Assembly: GCF_014642635.1 (NCBI RefSeq)
Contig: NZ_BMIQ01000006.1
Span: forward strand, 282,653 to 346,652
Reading direction: 5' to 3'
DNA: 64,000 nucleotides
Origin: Aureimonas endophytica
GTDB lineage: Bacteria > Pseudomonadota > Alphaproteobacteria > Rhizobiales > Rhizobiaceae
The notes beneath the pieces were generated by a model. That model had not been told where the DNA came from. It did not search any database and was given only the letters and a program-made list of their open reading frames with translations. Below, piece after piece: positions 34,199 to 42,425 of the stretch (position 1 is its first letter; each line of letters opens with the position of its first letter). Position numbers and translations under genes: made by a program.

Positions 34199-36268
34199 AT
34201 GACGCTCGTAAGGGCGAAGGCGCAGCCCATGCGGCTGCTGGCATGGGGCGGCGTCGCGCTGCTCGGCGCGGCGGCGCTCGGCACGGTCGCGCTGGCGCGC
34301 GGCGAAACGATCAACGCGCTCTGGATCGTCACGGCGGCGGTCTGCACCTATCTCGTCGCCTATCGTTTCTACGGCCTGTTCATCGCCCGCCGGGTCCTCG
34401 CGGTCGATCCGAAGCGGCCGACGCCGGCGGTGCGGCGCAATGACGGGCTGGACTACGTGCCGACCAACCGCAACGTGCTCTTCGGCCATCATTTCGCGGC
34501 GATCGCCGGGGCGGGTCCTCTGGTCGGGCCGGTGCTGGCGGCGCAGATGGGCTATCTGCCCGGCACGCTCTGGCTGCTCGTCGGCGCCGTCTTCGCCGGC
34601 GCGGTGCAGGATTTCCTGATCCTCTTCTTCTCCACCCGGCGCGACGCGCGTTCGCTCGGCGACATGGTGCGCAGCGAGATGGGGCGGGTGCCCGGCACGA
34701 TCGCCCTCGTCGGCGTGCTGATGATCATGGTCATCATTCTCGCCGTCCTCGCCCTCGTCGTCGTGAAAGCGCTGGCCGGCAGTCCCTGGGGCACGTTCAC
34801 GGTGATCGCCACCATGCCGATCGCCGTCTTCATGGGCCTCTATGGCCGCTATGTCCGGCCCGGCCGCATCGGCGAGGTCTCGGCCATCGGCTTCGTGCTG
34901 CTGATGCTCGCCATCGTGCTCGGCCAGCCGGTGGCCCATTCCGCGACGCTCGCGCCGCTCTTCACCTATCGCGGCGAGACCCTGGCGCTGCTCCTCATGG
35001 CCTATGGCTTCGTCGCCTCGGTCATCCCGGTCTGGCTGCTGCTGGCGCCGCGCGACTATCTCTCGACCTTCCTGAAGATCGGCACGATCATCGGCCTCGC
35101 GCTCGGCATCCTCATCGTGCGGCCGGATCTGCAGATGCCGGCCCTCACCCGCTTCGTCGACGGCACGGGCCCGGCCTTTTCCGGCGCGCTCTTTCCCTTC
35201 CTCTTCATCACCATCGCCTGCGGCGCCGTCTCCGGCTTCCACTCGCTGATCGCCAGCGGCACGACGCCGAAGATGGTGGAGAACGAGAACGACCTCTGCC
35301 TCATCGGTTACGGCGCGATGCTGACGGAAAGCTTCGTCGCCATCATGGCGCTGATCGCGGCCTGCGTGCTCCAGCCCGGCATCTATTTCGCCATGAACAG
35401 CCCGGCGGCGCTGATCGGCACGACGAGCGTGGAGGCGGCGGCGAAGATCGCGAGTTGGGGCTTCGCCGTCACGCCGGATCTTCTCGACCAGATGGCGCGC
35501 GATGTCGGCGAGGCGACGATCCTGTCGCGGGCCGGCGGCGCCCCGACGCTCGCGGTCGGCATGGCCCATATCCTCAGCCAGGTGATCGGCGGCCAGACGA
35601 TGATGGCCTTCTGGTATCACTTCGCCATCCTGTTCGAGGCGCTGTTCATCCTGACCACGGTCGATGCCGGCACGCGCGTCGCCCGCTTCATGATCCAGGA
35701 TCTCATGGGCGCCTTCGTGCCGGCGATGAAGGAAACGCAGAAGCTCGGCCCCAGTCTCGCGGCGACGGCGCTGGCCGTCGCGGCCTGGGGCTATTTCCTC
35801 TACAAGGGCGTGACGGATCCGCTCGGCGGCATCAACACGCTCTGGCCGCTCTTCGGCATCTCCAATCAGATGCTGGCGGCGATCGCCCTCATCCTCGCGA
35901 CGGTGCTGCTCTTCAAGATGAAGCGCCAGCGATATGCCTTCGTCACCATCCTGCCGACGGCCTGGCTCCTGATCTGCACCCTGACGGCGGGCGTTCAGAA
36001 GATGTTCCACCCGAATGCGAAGATCGGCTTCCTCGCCCATGCCGAGACGTTCCGCGCCGCGCTCGCCGAAGGGCAACTGCTCGCCCCCGCCAAGACGCCG
36101 GCCGAGATGGGGCAGATCGTCTTCAACGACTATGTCGACGCCGCGCTCTGCGCCTTCTTCATGATCGTGATCGTCGCGATGCTGTTCTACGCCGCCACCG
36201 CCATCCGCGCGGCACTGGCCAGCGAGCGGCCGAGCACCAAGGAGGTCTATGATGGCGTTCCTGTGTAA
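34199..36268 (+). CDS. cstA: CstA-family peptide/pyruvate transporter
   Basis: 689 residues, full length for the carbon starvation A family, with about 16-18 membrane spans. Family segments seen: RRNDGLDYVPTNRNVLFGHH, FAAIAGAGPLVGPVLAAQMG, VQDFLILFFSTRRDARSLGD, SGFHSLIASGTTPKMVENE and INTLWPLFGISNQMLAA. CstA proteins take up peptides and, in enteric relatives (BtsT, CstA), pyruvate when carbon is scarce. The SD GGGGGAGG precedes ATG 34199. Its 3' end overlaps a small YbdD-type gene by 20 bases, the usual partner of cstA. Confidence 0.96.
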   Translation: MTLVRAKAQPMRLLAWGGVALLGAAALGTVALARGETINALWIVTAAVCTYLVAYRFYGLFIARRVLAVDPKRPTPAVRRNDGLDYVPTNRNVLFGHHFAAIAGAGPLVGPVLAAQMGYLPGTLWLLVGAVFAGAVQDFLILFFSTRRDARSLGDMVRSEMGRVPGTIALVGVLMIMVIILAVLALVVVKALAGSPWGTFTVIATMPIAVFMGLYGRYVRPGRIGEVSAIGFVLLMLAIVLGQPVAHSATLAPLFTYRGETLALLLMAYGFVASVIPVWLLLAPRDYLSTFLKIGTIIGLALGILIVRPDLQMPALTRFVDGTGPAFSGALFPFLFITIACGAVSGFHSLIASGTTPKMVENENDLCLIGYGAMLTESFVAIMALIAACVLQPGIYFAMNSPAALIGTTSVEAAAKIASWGFAVTPDLLDQMARDVGEATILSRAGGAPTLAVGMAHILSQVIGGQTMMAFWYHFAILFEALFILTTVDAGTRVARFMIQDLMGAFVPAMKETQKLGPSLAATALAVAAWGYFLYKGVTDPLGGINTLWPLFGISNQMLAAIALILATVLLFKMKRQRYAFVTILPTAWLLICTLTAGVQKMFHPNAKIGFLAHAETFRAALAEGQLLAPAKTPAEMGQIVFNDYVDAALCAFFMIVIVAMLFYAATAIRAALASERPSTKEVYDGVPV

Positions 36269-36461
36269 GGCGGTGGAGGTGATCGACGCGATCGCCCGCA
36301 CGGGCAATCTGATGGTCGGCGTGCCGGACTACGACACCTACGTCCGGCATCACGAGGCGCAGCATCCCGGCGAGCCGGTGATGAGTCTCGCCGAATTCCA
36401 TCGGAACCGCCTGGAACACCGCTATGGCGGCGGCCCGAACCGGATCGCCCGCTGCTGCTGA
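36249..36461 (+). CDS. YbdD/YjiX-family small protein (DUF466)
   Basis: 70 residues, or 69 from the second ATG at 36252. An exact SD (AAGGAGG) lies within the cstA coding end. It carries the family pattern VGVPDYDTYVRHHEAQHPGE, MSLAEFHRNRLEHRYGGG and a Cys-Cys end. Members always accompany CstA/BtsT transporters and are needed for pyruvate uptake by the enteric homologue, probably as a small partner of the carrier. Overlap with cstA implies coupled translation. Confidence 0.93.
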   Translation: MMAFLCKAVEVIDAIARTGNLMVGVPDYDTYVRHHEAQHPGEPVMSLAEFHRNRLEHRYGGGPNRIARCC

Positions 36462-36486
36462 ACCGGGCAGCGACGCCACCCCGCCG

Positions 36487-37434
36487 TCAGGCGGCGGCGA
36501 GCGCTTCGGCGACGGCCGTTTCCAGGGGCGTGCGCGGCTCCTCGCCGATCAGCTCGACCAGCCGGCGATTGTCGAAGGCCAGCGCGTGCCGCCAGAAGGG
36601 CCGCACCTCCATCACCTCGCGCGGGAAGCCGCCGAAGGGCGCCAGAAGCCGCATGAGCCACCAGGGAAAGCGGCGCTCGGGAAGGTCCGGCCGGTTCACC
36701 GCCCGCCGGATCGCCGCCGCCATCTGCCGGCCGTCGCCGTCCCAGATGCCGGCGAACTGCACCCGCTCCGCCGGCTGCAGGTGGCCGGACGGCAGTTCGA
36801 GCAGCCGCGCCATCGCCTCCGCCAGATCCGGGAGATAGGCCCAGGCATGGCCGATCCCCGGGCGGCCGGGATTGAGGATGCGTGTCAGCGGCGTCTTGGC
36901 GAGGCTCTGGGCGAACCAACTCTGCCGCACGCCGGGACCGAAGAAGTCGCCCGCCCGGACGACGAGGCTCGGCACGTCCGGCGCCGCCGCCAGGAGACGC
37001 CGTTCGAGCTCGACACGGATCGCGCCCTTGCGGCTGGCGGGTTCCTGCGGCGCCGTCTCGTCCACGAGGGACAAGGCGGCGGGGTCGTAATTGTACACTG
37101 TGCCGGGCAGGAGGATCCGCGCGCCGCCGGCGCTTCTCGCGGCGGCGATCGTGTTGTCGATCATCGGCAGGACCAGTCGGTCCCAATCGCTGTAGCCGGG
37201 CGGATTCACGCCATGCAGGATGACGGAGGCGCCGGCGGCGGCCTCGCTCACGTCGTCCCGCCGCATCGCGTCGCCGCGCCGCCAGTCCGGTCCGGGCGCG
37301 GCGCCCCAGGCGGCGGCGGCCTTCACCGGATCGCGCGCCAGCGCCCGCACCGTCCAGCCGCGCCGCAAAAGGACACGCGCGACGGCGCCGCCGACGCCGC
37401 CCGTCGCGCCGAGAATGAGGATCGTCTTCGTCAT
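36487..37434 (-). CDS. NAD(P)-binding epimerase/NmrA-like protein
   Basis: 315 residues, atypical short-chain dehydrogenase. The N-terminal motif ILILGATGGVGGAVARVLLR binds NAD(P), and GTVYNYDP plus the later Lys (SRKGAIRVELERRL) stand near the Tyr-x3-Lys position of the extended family. The C-terminal part (WWLMRLLAPFGGFPREVMEV) resembles nucleoside-sugar epimerase-like NmrA proteins. The substrate is unknown. It is divergent from a LysR gene over 90 bases, which probably controls it. Confidence 0.88.
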   Translation of the reverse strand: MTKTILILGATGGVGGAVARVLLRRGWTVRALARDPVKAAAAWGAAPGPDWRRGDAMRRDDVSEAAAGASVILHGVNPPGYSDWDRLVLPMIDNTIAAARSAGGARILLPGTVYNYDPAALSLVDETAPQEPASRKGAIRVELERRLLAAAPDVPSLVVRAGDFFGPGVRQSWFAQSLAKTPLTRILNPGRPGIGHAWAYLPDLAEAMARLLELPSGHLQPAERVQFAGIWDGDGRQMAAAIRRAVNRPDLPERRFPWWLMRLLAPFGGFPREVMEVRPFWRHALAFDNRRLVELIGEEPRTPLETAVAEALAAA

Positions 37435-37524
37435 CGCGCCTCTCCTTGACGTTTCGACGAGAGATGCGCCCGGATCGACATGAAATGAATTGACGGGAAG
37501 CGCTCGACCGCTCATCGAAAATCC

Positions 37525-38430
37525 ATGAGCGAGCCCGTCATCGACTGGAACGATCAGCGCGCCTTCCTGGCCGTGCTCGACACCGGCAGCCTGTCGGCGG
37601 CGGCGCGGGCGCTCGGCCTCACGCAGCCGACCGTGCGGCACCGGATCGAGGCGCTGGAACGGGCCGTCGGCCAGCCGCTCTTCACGCGCGGCGTCAACGG
37701 TCTCCAGCCGACCGAGGAGGCGCGCGGCCTCGCCGATCCCGTGCGCCGGATGGCCTTCGCCTCGGAGGCCTTTCGCCGCGCCGTCGCAAGCGAAGCGCGG
37801 GAGATCGCCGGCACGGTGCGGATCAGCGTCGCCGACTTCGTGGGGATCGAGGTGCTGCCGCCGATGCTGGCCGGCTTGCGGGAGCGCCATCCGCGCCTTT
37901 CGATCGAACTGGCGCTCAGCAATGTCAGCGCCGATCTTCTCCATCAGGAAGCCGACCTTGCCATCCGCATGGTGGCGCCGCGCCAGGACGCGCTGGTCGC
38001 CCGGCATGTCGGCCGCATCGCGCTCGGCTTCTTCGCGGCGCCCGCCTATGCCGAGCGGCATGGCCTGCCGGCGACGCTCGCCGAACTGTCCGACCACGCT
38101 CTCATCGGGCCGGACCGGGCCATGGCCGATCTCGCCTTCGTCGAGGCCCTGGCCGCGACGACCGGCCAGCCGTTTCGCTTCACGCTGCGCACCGACAGCC
38201 ATCCGGCCCAGCTCGCCGCCGTTCGCGCCGGGCTCGGCATCGGCATCGCGCACATTCGGATCGGCAGCCGCGACCTACGGCGCGTCCTGCCGGATTTCGT
38301 GCTCCACCATCTCGATACCTGGATCGTGGCCCACGAGGATCTGCGACGCAGCCGCCGCGTCGATGCGGTCTTCCGGCATCTCGTGGCGGCCTTCCAGGCC
38401 TATTGCGGCCCCGCGCCTTACCAGCCGTAG
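37525..38430 (+). CDS. LysR-family transcriptional regulator
   Basis: 301 residues. N-terminal winged helix with AFLAVLDTGSLSAAARALGL followed by TQPTVRHRIEALERAVGQPL, and an effector-binding domain from about residue 95 (GTVRISVADFVGIEVLPPML). The conserved linker GLQPTEEARGLADPVRRM is seen. Divergent to the epimerase-like gene, it probably controls that gene and itself. It ends 12 bases past the stop of the convergent curlin gene, so the two 3' ends overlap. Confidence 0.92.
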   Translation: MSEPVIDWNDQRAFLAVLDTGSLSAAARALGLTQPTVRHRIEALERAVGQPLFTRGVNGLQPTEEARGLADPVRRMAFASEAFRRAVASEAREIAGTVRISVADFVGIEVLPPMLAGLRERHPRLSIELALSNVSADLLHQEADLAIRMVAPRQDALVARHVGRIALGFFAAPAYAERHGLPATLAELSDHALIGPDRAMADLAFVEALAATTGQPFRFTLRTDSHPAQLAAVRAGLGIGIAHIRIGSRDLRRVLPDFVLHHLDTWIVAHEDLRRSRRVDAVFRHLVAAFQAYCGPAPYQP

Positions 38431-38831
38431 CTGAAGGTGGCCCCGCTGCCGCCATTGCCGTTCTGGACGATATCGTCCGAGGCGCGGCGGCCGAACTGGA
38501 ACAGGCCATAGGCATTGTCGTCGCCGGTCTGGCGCAGCGTTCCCTGGTGGCCGTCGCCGCGCTGCTGTATGAGGCCGAGATTGCCGCGCCCGTTCTGGGC
38601 GAGGCCGGCGCTGTTATTGCGGCCTTGCTGCCGGATGCTGCCGTCGCGCAGGCCCTGATAGAGCGAGTAGAGCCGGAGACCCGTGCCGAGCACCGTCGCC
38701 TCGTCGCGCTCGGACGGGGCGTAGGTCCAGGACAGGCGTCCGCCGGCCTGCGCCGACGGCGCCAGCGCCGCCTGGCCGAGAAGGCCGGCGAGGAGCACGG
38801 CGGCAAGGGTCTTGAGCGAGAAGCGGGTCAT
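38418..38831 (-). CDS. Curlin-repeat protein (CsgA/CsgB-like)
   Basis: 137 residues with a Sec signal peptide (MTRFSLKTLAAVLLAGLLGQ, cleavage near AQA). The mature part carries about three or four curlin repeats of the N-x-G/Q-x-Q type: IRQQGRNNSAGLAQNGRGN, LGLIQQRGDGHQGTLRQTGD, DNAYGLFQFGRRASDDIVQN. It should be exported and polymerise as a functional amyloid outside the cell. Ending GATFSYGW is unusual for CsgA and may mark a nucleator-like (CsgB) subunit. The ATG 38831 is preceded by GGAG at 6 bases; ATG 38846 is an alternative. It is the last of three curli genes on this strand. No csgG, csgE or csgF is visible. Confidence 0.88.
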   Translation of the reverse strand: MTRFSLKTLAAVLLAGLLGQAALAPSAQAGGRLSWTYAPSERDEATVLGTGLRLYSLYQGLRDGSIRQQGRNNSAGLAQNGRGNLGLIQQRGDGHQGTLRQTGDDNAYGLFQFGRRASDDIVQNGNGGSGATFSYGW

Positions 38832-38940
38832 CGGAAGCTCCGTCATCCGGCCCGATCGGCCGATGCTTCGGTTCTCGCATCCCGCGGCTGAATGCGGCCG
38901 GAACCGGTCGTTCAACTGCCGTTCAGTGAATGGCTGGACG

Positions 38941-38974
38941 CACAAACGAAAGGGGCGCCGACCGGGCGCCCCTT
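38941..38974 (-). terminator. Rho-independent terminator after csgH
   Basis: A perfect 9-bp stem AGGGGCGCC (38951-38959) with GGCGCCCCT (38965-38973) and a 5-base loop. On the minus strand it is followed by TTCGTTTGTG. It starts about 20 bases after the csgH stop and separates csgH from the second curlin gene. Confidence 0.65.
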
Positions 38975-38992
38975 ACCAACCGCGCAAGCCGC

Positions 38993-39394
38993 TCAGAGGG
39001 CCCCGCCGACGCGCTCCGTGCAGGAGATCGTTCGGCCGCCGACCGTCACGTCGAGCGTCGCGTCATAGACCGCGCCATCGGCGCCGAGCGTGACGCGGCC
39101 GAGCCGGGCCGTCTCTCCCGCCGCCGCCCGGAAGGCGCCGCCCTGATGGATGTCGGTGCCGCCGCCCCGTCCGGCGCTCGTCACTTGGAAGGCATAGCTG
39201 CCGCCGACGCTCCGGTCGGAACGGGCGAGCGCTTCGAGCGCCACCATGCCGCCGCTCGGCACCGCGCGGATCTCGCAGCGCAGCGGCCCGGCGGAGGCGC
39301 CCGCATCGCCGATCGTCGCCAGCGCCCCGGCGGGAAGAAGAACGAGCGCGAGAGCGAGGACCGCCCGGCGCGGCTGGTTGAGAATGCGAAACAT
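38993..39394 (-). CDS. csgH: CsgH-like curli assembly chaperone/inhibitor
   Basis: 133 residues. The N-terminal signal is RRAVLALALVLLPAGALA; the mature protein is a small Ig-like beta domain with two Cys (LRCEIRAV and RTISCTERV) suited to a disulfide. Typical CsgH pattern: CEIRAVPSGGMVALEALA, GGSYAFQVTSAGRGGGTDIH, QGGAFRAAAGETARL. CsgH is the alphaproteobacterial counterpart of CsgC, which stops curlin from forming amyloid inside the periplasm. It lies between two curlin genes. The SD AAGGAG is 9 bases before ATG 39394. Confidence 0.85.
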   Translation of the reverse strand: MFRILNQPRRAVLALALVLLPAGALATIGDAGASAGPLRCEIRAVPSGGMVALEALARSDRSVGGSYAFQVTSAGRGGGTDIHQGGAFRAAAGETARLGRVTLGADGAVYDATLDVTVGGRTISCTERVGGAL

Positions 39395-39444
39395 GGCAGG
39401 ATTCTCCTTGGAACTCGCGCGACGTCGGATGATCGGTGGCGCGA

Positions 39445-39882
39445 TCAGTCGCAGGCCTGGACGAAGGCGGCGACATTGCCGCTGCCGCCCTGCGCGACAT
39501 TGGCCTGGCAGCCGCGCCCGACCTGCACGCCGGCGGCGATATTGCCGTTGCCGTCCTGGGTGAGGATCGTCGTATGGTTAGAGCCGAACTGGCCGATGCC
39601 GGCGACGTTGCGCTCGCCGCTCTGATAGGTGGCGCCGTAATTGTCCGAGCCCTGCTGGCCGACGGCCGATAGATTGTGCCGGCCGCGCTGCTGGCCGGTC
39701 ATCGTGTTGTACCGGCCGTCCTGATAGACCCGCATCCGGTTGCGATAGCCGTTCTGGGCGCCGCCGGCGGAATTGGCCCAGCCATACTGGTCGATACGCA
39801 CGTCGTTGGCGGAGGCGGGCGCGACGGCGGCGAAGCCGACGAGGACGGCGAACGCGGCGCTGGCGAAGCTGATGCGGGTCAT
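39445..39882 (-). CDS. Major curlin-repeat subunit (CsgA-like)
   Basis: 145 residues with a signal peptide (SFASAAFAVLVGFAAVAPAS, cleavage near ASA). The mature protein is made of five or six curlin repeats with regular Asn/Gln/Gly spacing: VRIDQYGWANSAGGAQNGYR, VYQDGRYNTMTGQQRGRHN, LSAVGQQGSDNYGATYQSG, ERNVAGIGQFGSNHTTILTQ, DGNGNIAAGVQVGRG. Such repeats stack as a beta-helix in curli fibres. Two Cys at the end (GRGCQAN and QACD) are unusual in curlins. First gene of the group; SD GGAG, 6 bases before ATG. Confidence 0.9.
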   Translation of the reverse strand: MTRISFASAAFAVLVGFAAVAPASANDVRIDQYGWANSAGGAQNGYRNRMRVYQDGRYNTMTGQQRGRHNLSAVGQQGSDNYGATYQSGERNVAGIGQFGSNHTTILTQDGNGNIAAGVQVGRGCQANVAQGGSGNVAAFVQACD

Positions 39883-40044
39883 GGACGTCTCCGGAAGGGA
39901 CTGGCCGCAGCCAGGAAAGAAGGACGCCCCTGTTTTGCGCCTGTCCGCCGGAACCCTGCCTGAAGGCCTCGTTCACTTGGGGTTCACGGAGCTCGTCGCG
40001 GCGCGGACCGAGACGACTTGACGGCGGGGCCGCGCCGTGGAAAT

Positions 40045-40060
40045 TGATGCATATGCATCA
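40045..40060. promoter_or_regulatory. Perfect palindrome at the marR start: candidate operator
   Basis: TGATGCATATGCATCA is a perfect 16-bp palindrome that contains both candidate ATG starts (40047, 40053) of the MarR gene. It has the size and symmetry of MarR-dimer operators; binding here would block the marR-MFS transcript. Confidence 0.6.
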
Positions 40061-40475
40061 CTCATCCGCTCCCTGCGCCTGCACCTCCCTGCGCAAGGCC
40101 TCGCGGGCCCTGACCCGTCTCTATGACGAGCAGCTCGCCGCCCATGGCATGACGACCACGCAATTCGCCATCCTGCGCCATCTCGCGCGGGACGGCGAGC
40201 TCGGGCTCAGCCGGCTGGCCGAGCGTCTCGTCATGGACCGGACGTCGCTCTACCGCACGCTCGCGCCGATCGAGCGGGCGGGCTGGGTGCGGATCGAGAC
40301 GGCCGACCGACGCTCGAAGGCGGCGCGACTGACGGATGCGGGCGCGGCGGCGCTCCATGCGGCCGAGGGAAGCTGGGCGGCGGCGCAGGACCGGGTGCTC
40401 GCAGAACTGGAAGGTGGAGAATGGCAGGCCTTGATCACCACGTTGAACCGTCTCACCGAGCTGGCGCCGACATGA
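40047..40475 (+). CDS. MarR-family transcriptional regulator of an MFS pump
   Basis: 142 residues from ATG 40047; ATG 40053 and TTG 40044 are also possible, and no SD is visible before any of them. The winged-helix core reads TTTQFAILRHLARDGELGLS, RLAERLVMDRTSLYRTLAPI (recognition helix) and GWVRIETADRRSKAARLTDAG (wing with Asp-Arg). Two Cys near the N-terminus (SAPCACTSL) could serve redox sensing. Its stop overlaps the MFS gene start by 4 bases. The usual logic is repression of the operon until a transported compound binds. A leaderless or operator-embedded start fits the palindrome. Confidence 0.88.
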   Translation: MHMHHSSAPCACTSLRKASRALTRLYDEQLAAHGMTTTQFAILRHLARDGELGLSRLAERLVMDRTSLYRTLAPIERAGWVRIETADRRSKAARLTDAGAAALHAAEGSWAAAQDRVLAELEGGEWQALITTLNRLTELAPT

Positions 40476-41737
40476 CCTCCTCCACGGCCCTGCGCCGCGC
40501 CTCGGTGGTCGTCGCGGTCACCTTCCTGGCGCTCCTCGTCGCGGCGGGCCTGCGCTCCGCCCCGAGCGTCCTCATGCTGCCGCTCGAGCAGAATTTCGGC
40601 TGGGACCGCGCGACGATCAGCTTCACCTCCGCCATCGGCATCTTCCTCTACGGCCTCGTCGGCCCCTTCGCCGCCGCGCTGATGCTGTCCTTCGGCATCC
40701 GGCGGGTGATGATGACGGGCCTCGCCCTGATGGCGGGCGCCACCTTCCTCAGCCAGTGGATGACGCAGAGCTGGCACTATCTCCTGACCTGGGGCGTATT
40801 GTCGGGCATCGGCAGCGGCGCCATCGCCTCCGTGCTCGGCGCCGCCGTGGTCAACCGCTGGTTCGCCACCCGCCAGGGCCTCGTCATGGGCCTTCTCAGC
40901 GCCAGCACCGCCACCGGCGCGCTTGTCTTCCTGCCGGTGCTCGCCTGGCTCACCCGCGACGGCGACTGGCGCCCGGTGGTCCTCGCCGTCAGCCTCGCCT
41001 GTCTGGCGCTGGTGCCGCTCGTCGCGCTCTTCGTTCCCGAACATCCGGGCGATGTCGGCACGACGCGCTTCGGCGAGACGCCGGAAAGCGCCCCGCCGCG
41101 CCTGAAGCAGGCGGCGACGCCCGGCCTTGCCCTGACGGCACTGGCGCGGGCCTCGCGCAGCCCGACCTTCTGGCTGCTCTTCGGCACGTTCTTCGTCTGC
41201 GGCCTGACCACCAACGGGCTCGTCGGCACCCATCTCATCGCCTATTGCGGCGATCACGGCATCGCGCCGCTCGCGGCGGCAGGCCTGCTTTCGACCATGG
41301 GCCTGTTCGATCTCGTCGGCACCACCGGCTCCGGCTGGCTGACCGACCGCTACGATCCGCGCCGTCTGCTCTTCATGTATTACGGGCTGCGCGGCCTGTC
41401 GCTGCTCGCCCTGCCCTTCCTCGATTTCGGGCCGGCGAGCCTCGCGGTCTTCGCCGTGTTCTACGGCCTCGACTGGATCGCCACCGTGCCGCCGACCGTG
41501 GCGCTGACCAATCGCGCCTTCGGCGAGCGCGAGGCGCCGATCGTCTTCGGCTGGATTCTGGTCGGCCATCAGCTCGGCGCGGCGACGGCGGCCTTCGGCG
41601 CCGGGCTCATCCGCGAAAGCGCCGGCACCTATGCCCCCGCCTTTCTCGTCGCCGGCTTCACGGCGCTCGCCGCCGCCCTCGCCTCGCTGGAGACTGGCCG
41701 TCATGCGCAGCGGAAGGGCGTCGCGGAAGCCGGCTGA
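40472..41737 (+). CDS. MFS transporter (oxalate/formate antiporter-like, MarR-controlled)
   Basis: 421 residues, twelve expected membrane spans. The loop 2-3 region reads SFGIRRVMMTGLALMAGATF, and the A-like motif is in GSGWLTDRYDPRRLLFMYY. The stretch FGWDRATISFTSAIGIFLYG is common to the monocarboxylate/OFA-like MFS subgroup. Substrate is unknown; control by a coupled MarR gene suggests efflux or uptake of an aromatic or organic acid. The start ATG 40472 overlaps the marR stop (ATGA). It ends 10 bases before the convergent arfB. Confidence 0.92.
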   Translation: MTSSTALRRASVVVAVTFLALLVAAGLRSAPSVLMLPLEQNFGWDRATISFTSAIGIFLYGLVGPFAAALMLSFGIRRVMMTGLALMAGATFLSQWMTQSWHYLLTWGVLSGIGSGAIASVLGAAVVNRWFATRQGLVMGLLSASTATGALVFLPVLAWLTRDGDWRPVVLAVSLACLALVPLVALFVPEHPGDVGTTRFGETPESAPPRLKQAATPGLALTALARASRSPTFWLLFGTFFVCGLTTNGLVGTHLIAYCGDHGIAPLAAAGLLSTMGLFDLVGTTGSGWLTDRYDPRRLLFMYYGLRGLSLLALPFLDFGPASLAVFAVFYGLDWIATVPPTVALTNRAFGEREAPIVFGWILVGHQLGAATAAFGAGLIRESAGTYAPAFLVAGFTALAAALASLETGRHAQRKGVAEAG

Positions 41738-41747
41738 CCTTCGCGAC

Positions 41748-42185
41748 TCAGTCGCCGATCCGGCCCCGGTCGCGCTTCACGCCGGAGCGCAGCTTCTTCG
41801 CCGCCAGCCGCCGCTCGACCGCGCCCTTGGAGGGCCGGGTCTTGCGGCGCGGCGGCGGGGGCGGCACGAGGGCCTGCCGCAGGAGCTCGGCAAGGCGCTC
41901 GCGCGCATCCTCGCGATTGCGCTCCTGGGTGCGGAAGCGCGAGGCCTCGATCAGCACCTCGCCCTCCTTCGTGGCGCGGCTGCCGGCGAGCTTCAGGAAG
42001 CGCTCCAGCACATCGGGCCGCAGGACCTGCGAGGCGCTGGCCAGAAAGCGCAGCTGCACGGCCGTCGCCACCTTGTTGACATTCTGCCCGCCCGGTCCGC
42101 TGGCGCGGATGAAGCTTTCCTCCAGCGCCGAGGCGGGGATCGTCAGGCGCGCGGTGACGACGAGATCGCGATCCTCCCCCGCCAT
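41748..42185 (-). CDS. arfB: Peptidyl-tRNA hydrolase ArfB (ribosome rescue)
   Basis: 145 residues. It has the class-I release-factor catalytic domain with GGQ in IRASGPGGQNVNKVATAVQL and the ArfB-type basic tail (RRKTRPSKGAVERRLAAKKL) that enters the empty mRNA channel of stalled ribosomes. It hydrolyses the peptidyl-tRNA to free the ribosome. The start is put at ATG 42185 (GAAGG one base upstream, GGACGAAGG); longer starts add a non-conserved stretch. It stands alone between the MFS gene and pckA terminator. Confidence 0.93.
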   Translation of the reverse strand: MAGEDRDLVVTARLTIPASALEESFIRASGPGGQNVNKVATAVQLRFLASASQVLRPDVLERFLKLAGSRATKEGEVLIEASRFRTQERNREDARERLAELLRQALVPPPPPRRKTRPSKGAVERRLAAKKLRSGVKRDRGRIGD

Positions 42186-42360
42186 GCCTTCGTCCTTTCC
42201 GCCCTGCCGCCGACCGATGCGCAAGAAGGGACGCCGGAGCCCCGCCGTCAAGCCGCTTGGCGAAACGAAGGCGGCCGTCGTCGCGGCTGGAGCAAGGAAA
42301 GCGGGACCTCGAAGCTGCGATCCCCACTCGGATAGCAAAAATCCGCGGACGACGCGGCCC

Positions 42361-42400
42361 GGAAACGAAACGGCCCGCCATCCTCGCGGATGGCGGGCCG
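42361..42400 (-). terminator. Rho-independent terminator of pckA
   Basis: A perfect 13-bp stem CGGCCCGCCATCC (42371-42383) with GGATGGCGGGCCG (42388-42400), loop TCGC. On the minus strand it is followed by TTTCGTTTCC. It lies 25 bases after the pckA stop. Confidence 0.85.
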
Positions 42401-42425
42401 GGAAAGCCTCGTGAAAGGCGTTCAG

